Assembly: GCF_000423405.1 (NCBI RefSeq)
Contig: NZ_AUHX01000001.1
Location: forward strand, 124,001 to 188,000
Source of the DNA: Mesonia mobilis DSM 19841
Lineage (GTDB): Bacteria; Bacteroidota; Bacteroidia; Flavobacteriales; Flavobacteriaceae
Direction: 5' to 3'
DNA: 64,000 nucleotides
Made by a program: the position numbers and the translations under genes
Part shown: piece by piece, positions 60,795-64,000 of the stretch
Layout of the letters: each line of letters starts with the position of its first letter
How positions within the stretch are numbered: the first letter of the stretch is position 1
The notes under the pieces: generated by a model
Database searches by the model: none
Seen by the model: the letters and a program-made list of their open reading frames with translations, nothing else
Told to the model about the DNA's origin: nothing

Positions 60795-62228
60795 TTAACA
60801 ATCCGACAAACTTACTTTTACAGCCAAACCACCTTCAGAAGTTTCTTTGTATTTAGCGTGCATATCTTTTGCGGTATCCCACATCGTTTCAATCACTTTA
60901 TCCAACGGAACTTTAGCTTTTGTAGCATCGGTTTCTAAAGCAATTTCAGCAGCATTTATCGCTTTAATGGCGCCCATTGCGTTGCGTTCTATACAAGGTA
61001 TTTGCACCAAACCGGCAATAGGATCGCAGGTTAACCCAAGGTGATGTTCCATCGCAATTTCGCTTGCCATTAAAACCTGTTCTGGTGTTCCGCCTAATAA
61101 TTCGGTAAGTGCTCCGGCAGCCATTGCAGAAGAAACGCCGATTTCTGCTTGGCAACCACCCATCGCGGCAGAAATTGTTGCTCCTTTTTTAAAGAGACTT
61201 CCTATTTCGCCGGCAACTAATAAAAATTGCTTTACGTGTTCAAAATTGGCATCGTGATTTTCAATGGTCATATAATACATTAAAACCGCAGGAACCGTTC
61301 CGGCACTTCCGTTAGTAGGTGCGGTAACCACACGACCAAGTGAGGCATTTACTTCATTTACACTTAATGCGTAACAACTTACCCATTTTAGTATTTGCCT
61401 AAATTTTACTTCTGTATTTCGAATACCTTCTAACCACTGTTGAGGCGAATTATATTCAACATCACCAATGAGACGTTGGTGCATATCGAAAGCGCGACGT
61501 TGTACTTTTAAACCACCTGGTAAAATACCTTCGGTATGGCATCCGGTAAACATCGATTCTAGCATTACTTGCCAAACATCGCGCAAACCTTTATCGATTT
61601 GTGTTTCGGTTCGTAGAGACTTTTCATTTTCTAGAACAATTTCAGAAATCTTTTTTCCTTCAGCATTACAATAAGCAAGAAGTTCTGTGGCTTTTTCTAT
61701 AGGAAAAGGAAACTGCTCGAAATTTTCAATTTTCTTCTTTGCATTTTTTCGTTCTTTTTTCACCACAAATCCGCCGCCGATAGAGTAGAAGCAAGAACTG
61801 GTTTTCTTACCGTTTTTTAATTTGGCAGAAAATTTAATTCCGTTGGGATGAAAATCTAAGAACTTTCTATTAAAAACGACTTGTGTTTTCGGGTCGAAAT
61901 CGATTTCTAACTCCCGATTAAATAAAATCTTTTTTTCTTCTTGAATCGAAGCAATTAGGTTTTCTAACATCGAAAGATCCATCGTTACGGGATCATAACC
62001 ACACAAACCTAAAATTGAAGCAATATCGGTAGCGTGACCTTTACCGGTTAACGATAAAGAACCATAAAGATCTACTTTAATGGTTTCAACTAAATCAAAT
62101 GTATCTTTCTTTTTAAGTTCGGCAATCCAACGTTGTCCGGCTCTCCAAGGTCCTAATGTATGAGAGCTAGAAGGACCAACGCCAATTTTCAGCATATCGA
62201 AAACACTAATACATTCAATTTTCTTCAT
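60795..62228 (-). CDS. sdaA: L-serine ammonia-lyase (serine deaminase), iron-sulfur type
   Basis: This enzyme converts L-serine to pyruvate and ammonia with a 4Fe-4S cluster. The 477 residues form the single-chain type: a beta domain (about 1-150, SVFDMLKIGVGPSSSHTLGP) and an alpha domain with VVTAPTNGSAGTVPAVLMYY, GCQAEIGVSSAMAAGAL and CDPIAGLVQIPCIERNAMG, which holds cluster cysteines. The length is slightly above E. coli SdaA (454). The start is secure (MKKIECISVFDML). It is a single gene with its own terminator. Confidence 0.95.
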   Translation of the reverse strand: MKKIECISVFDMLKIGVGPSSSHTLGPWRAGQRWIAELKKKDTFDLVETIKVDLYGSLSLTGKGHATDIASILGLCGYDPVTMDLSMLENLIASIQEEKKILFNRELEIDFDPKTQVVFNRKFLDFHPNGIKFSAKLKNGKKTSSCFYSIGGGFVVKKERKNAKKKIENFEQFPFPIEKATELLAYCNAEGKKISEIVLENEKSLRTETQIDKGLRDVWQVMLESMFTGCHTEGILPGGLKVQRRAFDMHQRLIGDVEYNSPQQWLEGIRNTEVKFRQILKWVSCYALSVNEVNASLGRVVTAPTNGSAGTVPAVLMYYMTIENHDANFEHVKQFLLVAGEIGSLFKKGATISAAMGGCQAEIGVSSAMAAGALTELLGGTPEQVLMASEIAMEHHLGLTCDPIAGLVQIPCIERNAMGAIKAINAAEIALETDATKAKVPLDKVIETMWDTAKDMHAKYKETSEGGLAVKVSLSDC

Positions 62229-62412
62229 AGAAGTGTGATTTTTAAAAAAGATTGAATTTTTCGCAAATATGAAGAGAAATAATGAACTAAAGATAATTTG
62301 AGTTGAAATATTTCTTTAAGTTTTCAAATATTTTCAATCTGAAGGTTCATCACTAAGAAAATTCAATTTTAGCTTACAAAATGTCAATATTGTAGTATTG
62401 AAATTATCGAAA

Positions 62413-62454
62413 ATGACAACCTGTCATAAAAATTCTGCTGGCACAAAGATTGAC
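62413..62454 (+). promoter_or_regulatory. Inverted repeat and sigma-54-like site before dnaK
   Basis: The perfect inverted repeat ATGACA-ACC-TGTCAT (62413-62427) lies 11 bp before TGGCAC-N5-TTGAC (62439-62454), close to the sigma-54 pattern TGGCAC-N5-TTGCW. It starts about 48 bp before the dnaK ATG. I found no TAnnTTTG box nearby and no CIRCE element. Confidence 0.5.
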
Positions 62455-62501
62455 TATTTGTAATCGAATTTAAAATTTGAAAAAAAACTAAAAATATAAT
62501 T

Positions 62502-64000
62502 ATGAGTAAAATAATTGGTATAGACTTAGGAACTACCAACTCTTGTGTTTCTGTGATGGAAGGTAATGAGCCAACTGTAGTGCCTAATGCTGAAGGTAAA
62601 AGAACAACCCCTTCTGTAATTGCATTTGTAGAAGGAGGAGAAATTAAAGTTGGAGATCCTGCAAAACGTCAAGCAGTTACCAATCCAACAAAAACGATCG
62701 CTTCGATCAAAAGATTTATGGGTAACAAATATTCAGAATCTTCTAAAGAAGCAAGTCGTGTTGCTTATAATGTGGTAAAAGGTGATAACGATACACCTCG
62801 TGTAGATATCGATGGTCGTCTTTATACTCCACAAGAACTTTCTGCAATGATCCTTCAGAAAATGAAGAAAACGGCAGAAGACTATTTAGGTCAAGATGTA
62901 ACAGAAGCTGTAATTACAGTTCCTGCATATTTTAACGATTCTCAGCGTCAAGCTACAAAAGAAGCTGGTGAGATCGCCGGTCTTAAAGTAAGAAGAATTA
63001 TCAATGAGCCAACTGCTGCAGCATTAGCTTACGGTTTAGATAAAAAAGGTCAAGATCAAAAAATTGTTGTTTTTGACTTTGGTGGTGGTACGCACGATGT
63101 TTCTATCTTAGAATTAGGAGACGGAGTATTTGAAGTATTAGCAACAGATGGTGATACGCACTTAGGAGGTGACGATGTAGATGAAGCTGTGATCGATTGG
63201 TTAGCTGAAGAATTTATCAAAGATGAAGACATCGATTTAAGAAAAGATCCAATGGCGCTTCAACGTTTAAAAGAAGCTGCTGAAAAGGCTAAGATCGAAT
63301 TATCATCTTCAACTTCAACAGAAATTAACTTACCTTACGTTACTGCAACTGCTAGCGGACCAAAACACTTGGTAAGAACACTTTCTAGATCTAAATTCGA
63401 GCAATTAATTGGAGATTTAGTAAAAAGAACCATCGCTCCTTGTGAGAAAGCTTTAAAAGCAGCTGGTTTATCAAAGAGTGATATTGATGAAATTATCTTA
63501 GTAGGTGGTTCTACTCGTATTCCTGCAGTACAAGAAGCTGTGGAAAACTTCTTCGGTAAGAAGCCAAGTAAAGGAGTAAACCCAGATGAAGTTGTATCTG
63601 TTGGTGCAGCAATCCAAGGTGGAGTTTTAACCGGTGATGTAAAAGACGTTCTTTTATTAGATGTAACGCCACTTTCTTTAGGTATCGAAACTATGGGTGG
63701 TGTAAACACTAAATTAATTGAAGCGAATACAACCATCCCAACTAAGAAATCTCAGGTTTTCTCAACCGCTGCAGATAATCAGCCATCGGTAGAAATTCAC
63801 GTATTACAAGGTGAGCGTCCAATGGCAGCAGATAACAAAACTATTGGTAGATTCCACTTAGATGGTATTCCACCGGCACAAAGAGGAACTCCTCAAATTG
63901 AAGTAACCTTCGATATTGATGCTAACGGAATTATTAAAGTAAGTGCTGAAGATAAAGCGACCGGTAAGAAACAAGATATTCGTATCGAAGCTTCTTCTGG
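62502..64000 (+). CDS. dnaK: Chaperone DnaK (Hsp70), 3' end outside the window
   Basis: This ATP-driven chaperone acts with DnaJ and GrpE. The 499 residues present cover the whole ATPase domain and much of the substrate-binding beta domain. Marks: [20 protein letters not shown] at the start, [34 protein letters not shown] (His in place of the more common Phe, as in this phylum), [13 protein letters not shown] and [16 protein letters not shown]. The remaining part of about 140 residues, with the lid, lies beyond the window edge. The frame is open to the last base. Confidence 0.97.
   Translation, partial: MSKIIGIDLGTTNSCVSVMEGNEPTVVPNAEGKRTTPSVIAFVEGGEIKVGDPAKRQAVTNPTKTIASIKRFMGNKYSESSKEASRVAYNVVKGDNDTPRVDIDGRLYTPQELSAMILQKMKKTAEDYLGQDVTEAVITVPAYFNDSQRQATKEAGEIAGLKVRRIINEPTAAALAYGLDKKGQDQKIVVFDFGGGTHDVSILELGDGVFEVLATDGDTHLGGDDVDEAVIDWLAEEFIKDEDIDLRKDPMALQRLKEAAEKAKIELSSSTSTEINLPYVTATASGPKHLVRTLSRSKFEQLIGDLVKRTIAPCEKALKAAGLSKSDIDEIILVGGSTRIPAVQEAVENFFGKKPSKGVNPDEVVSVGAAIQGGVLTGDVKDVLLLDVTPLSLGIETMGGVNTKLIEANTTIPTKKSQVFSTAADNQPSVEIHVLQGERPMAADNKTIGRFHLDGIPPAQRGTPQIEVTFDIDANGIIKVSAEDKATGKKQDIRIEASS

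Overview
This window comes from a marine or soil type member of the Flavobacteriaceae (phylum Bacteroidota). The evidence is a SusC/SusD pair, TAnnTTTG promoter boxes (the Bacteroidota -7 element), acidic residues just after lipoprotein cysteines, a CarB that lacks its allosteric domain, a monomeric isocitrate dehydrogenase, low GC content and weak Shine-Dalgarno sites. I saw no rRNA, tRNA, prophage, transposase or CRISPR array.

Layout. 0-6.4 kb: a decayed GH92 alpha-mannosidase converges on an intact SusD/SusC pair, the remains of a glycan-use locus. 6.6-16.7 kb: housekeeping genes (icd, rplS, trmD, GAPDH, an HtrA protease, then dapF-GNAT-mltG overlapping on the plus strand). 16.7-19.5 kb: a RhuM-Fic fusion protein and an orphan peptide-binding lipoprotein. 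19.8-25.9 kb: mtaB, a DinB-like protein, pirin, a hydrolase, a lytic transglycosylase and cardiolipin synthase. 25.9-30.6 kb: a thioredoxin-fold protein with one active-site Cys, a TPR membrane protein, rpmH (too short for most gene lists) and carB. 30.6-38.4 kb: a three-part RND efflux operon led by a small unknown secreted protein, then a porin. 38.4-45.5 kb: a Nudix-derived regulator, a nitroreductase facing an HxlR regulator, a sugar acetyltransferase, a SatD/DUF3307 pair behind a regular array of palindromes, and cydAB. 45.6-48.6 kb: a small lipoprotein, a thioesterase, a small membrane protein and rmuC. 48.9-55.3 kb: a vitamin B12 uptake locus, with an ABC transporter on the minus strand and, on the plus strand, a cobalamin riboswitch, BtuB and a BtuG-like surface beta-propeller lipoprotein. 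55.4-64 kb: an S41 protease, an ECF sigma factor operon with two DUF4252 proteins, dihydroxyacetone kinase, serine deaminase and the first three quarters of dnaK.

Most notable. (1) Upstream of satD lie four 20-bp palindromes (TATCGT-N8-ACGATA) at an exact 28-bp period, so eight half-sites fall every 14 bp. They overlap what looks like the satD promoter. SatD itself has a C-terminal helix-turn-helix and an N-terminal part that resembles, by eye, a class III nucleotidyl-cyclase fold with both metal-binding aspartates. Together with the DUF3307 membrane protein this looks like a small self-regulated signalling module that I do not recognise from the literature. (2) A family of about 90-100 bp intergenic elements has four copies here, and their arms change in matched pairs between copies, which is evidence that the fold is under selection or is needed for spread. 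(3) The B12 locus, the RhuM-Fic protein, the self-regulated ECF operon and a sigma-54-like site before dnaK are further points of interest. All family names rest on reading motifs by eye; no database search was run.
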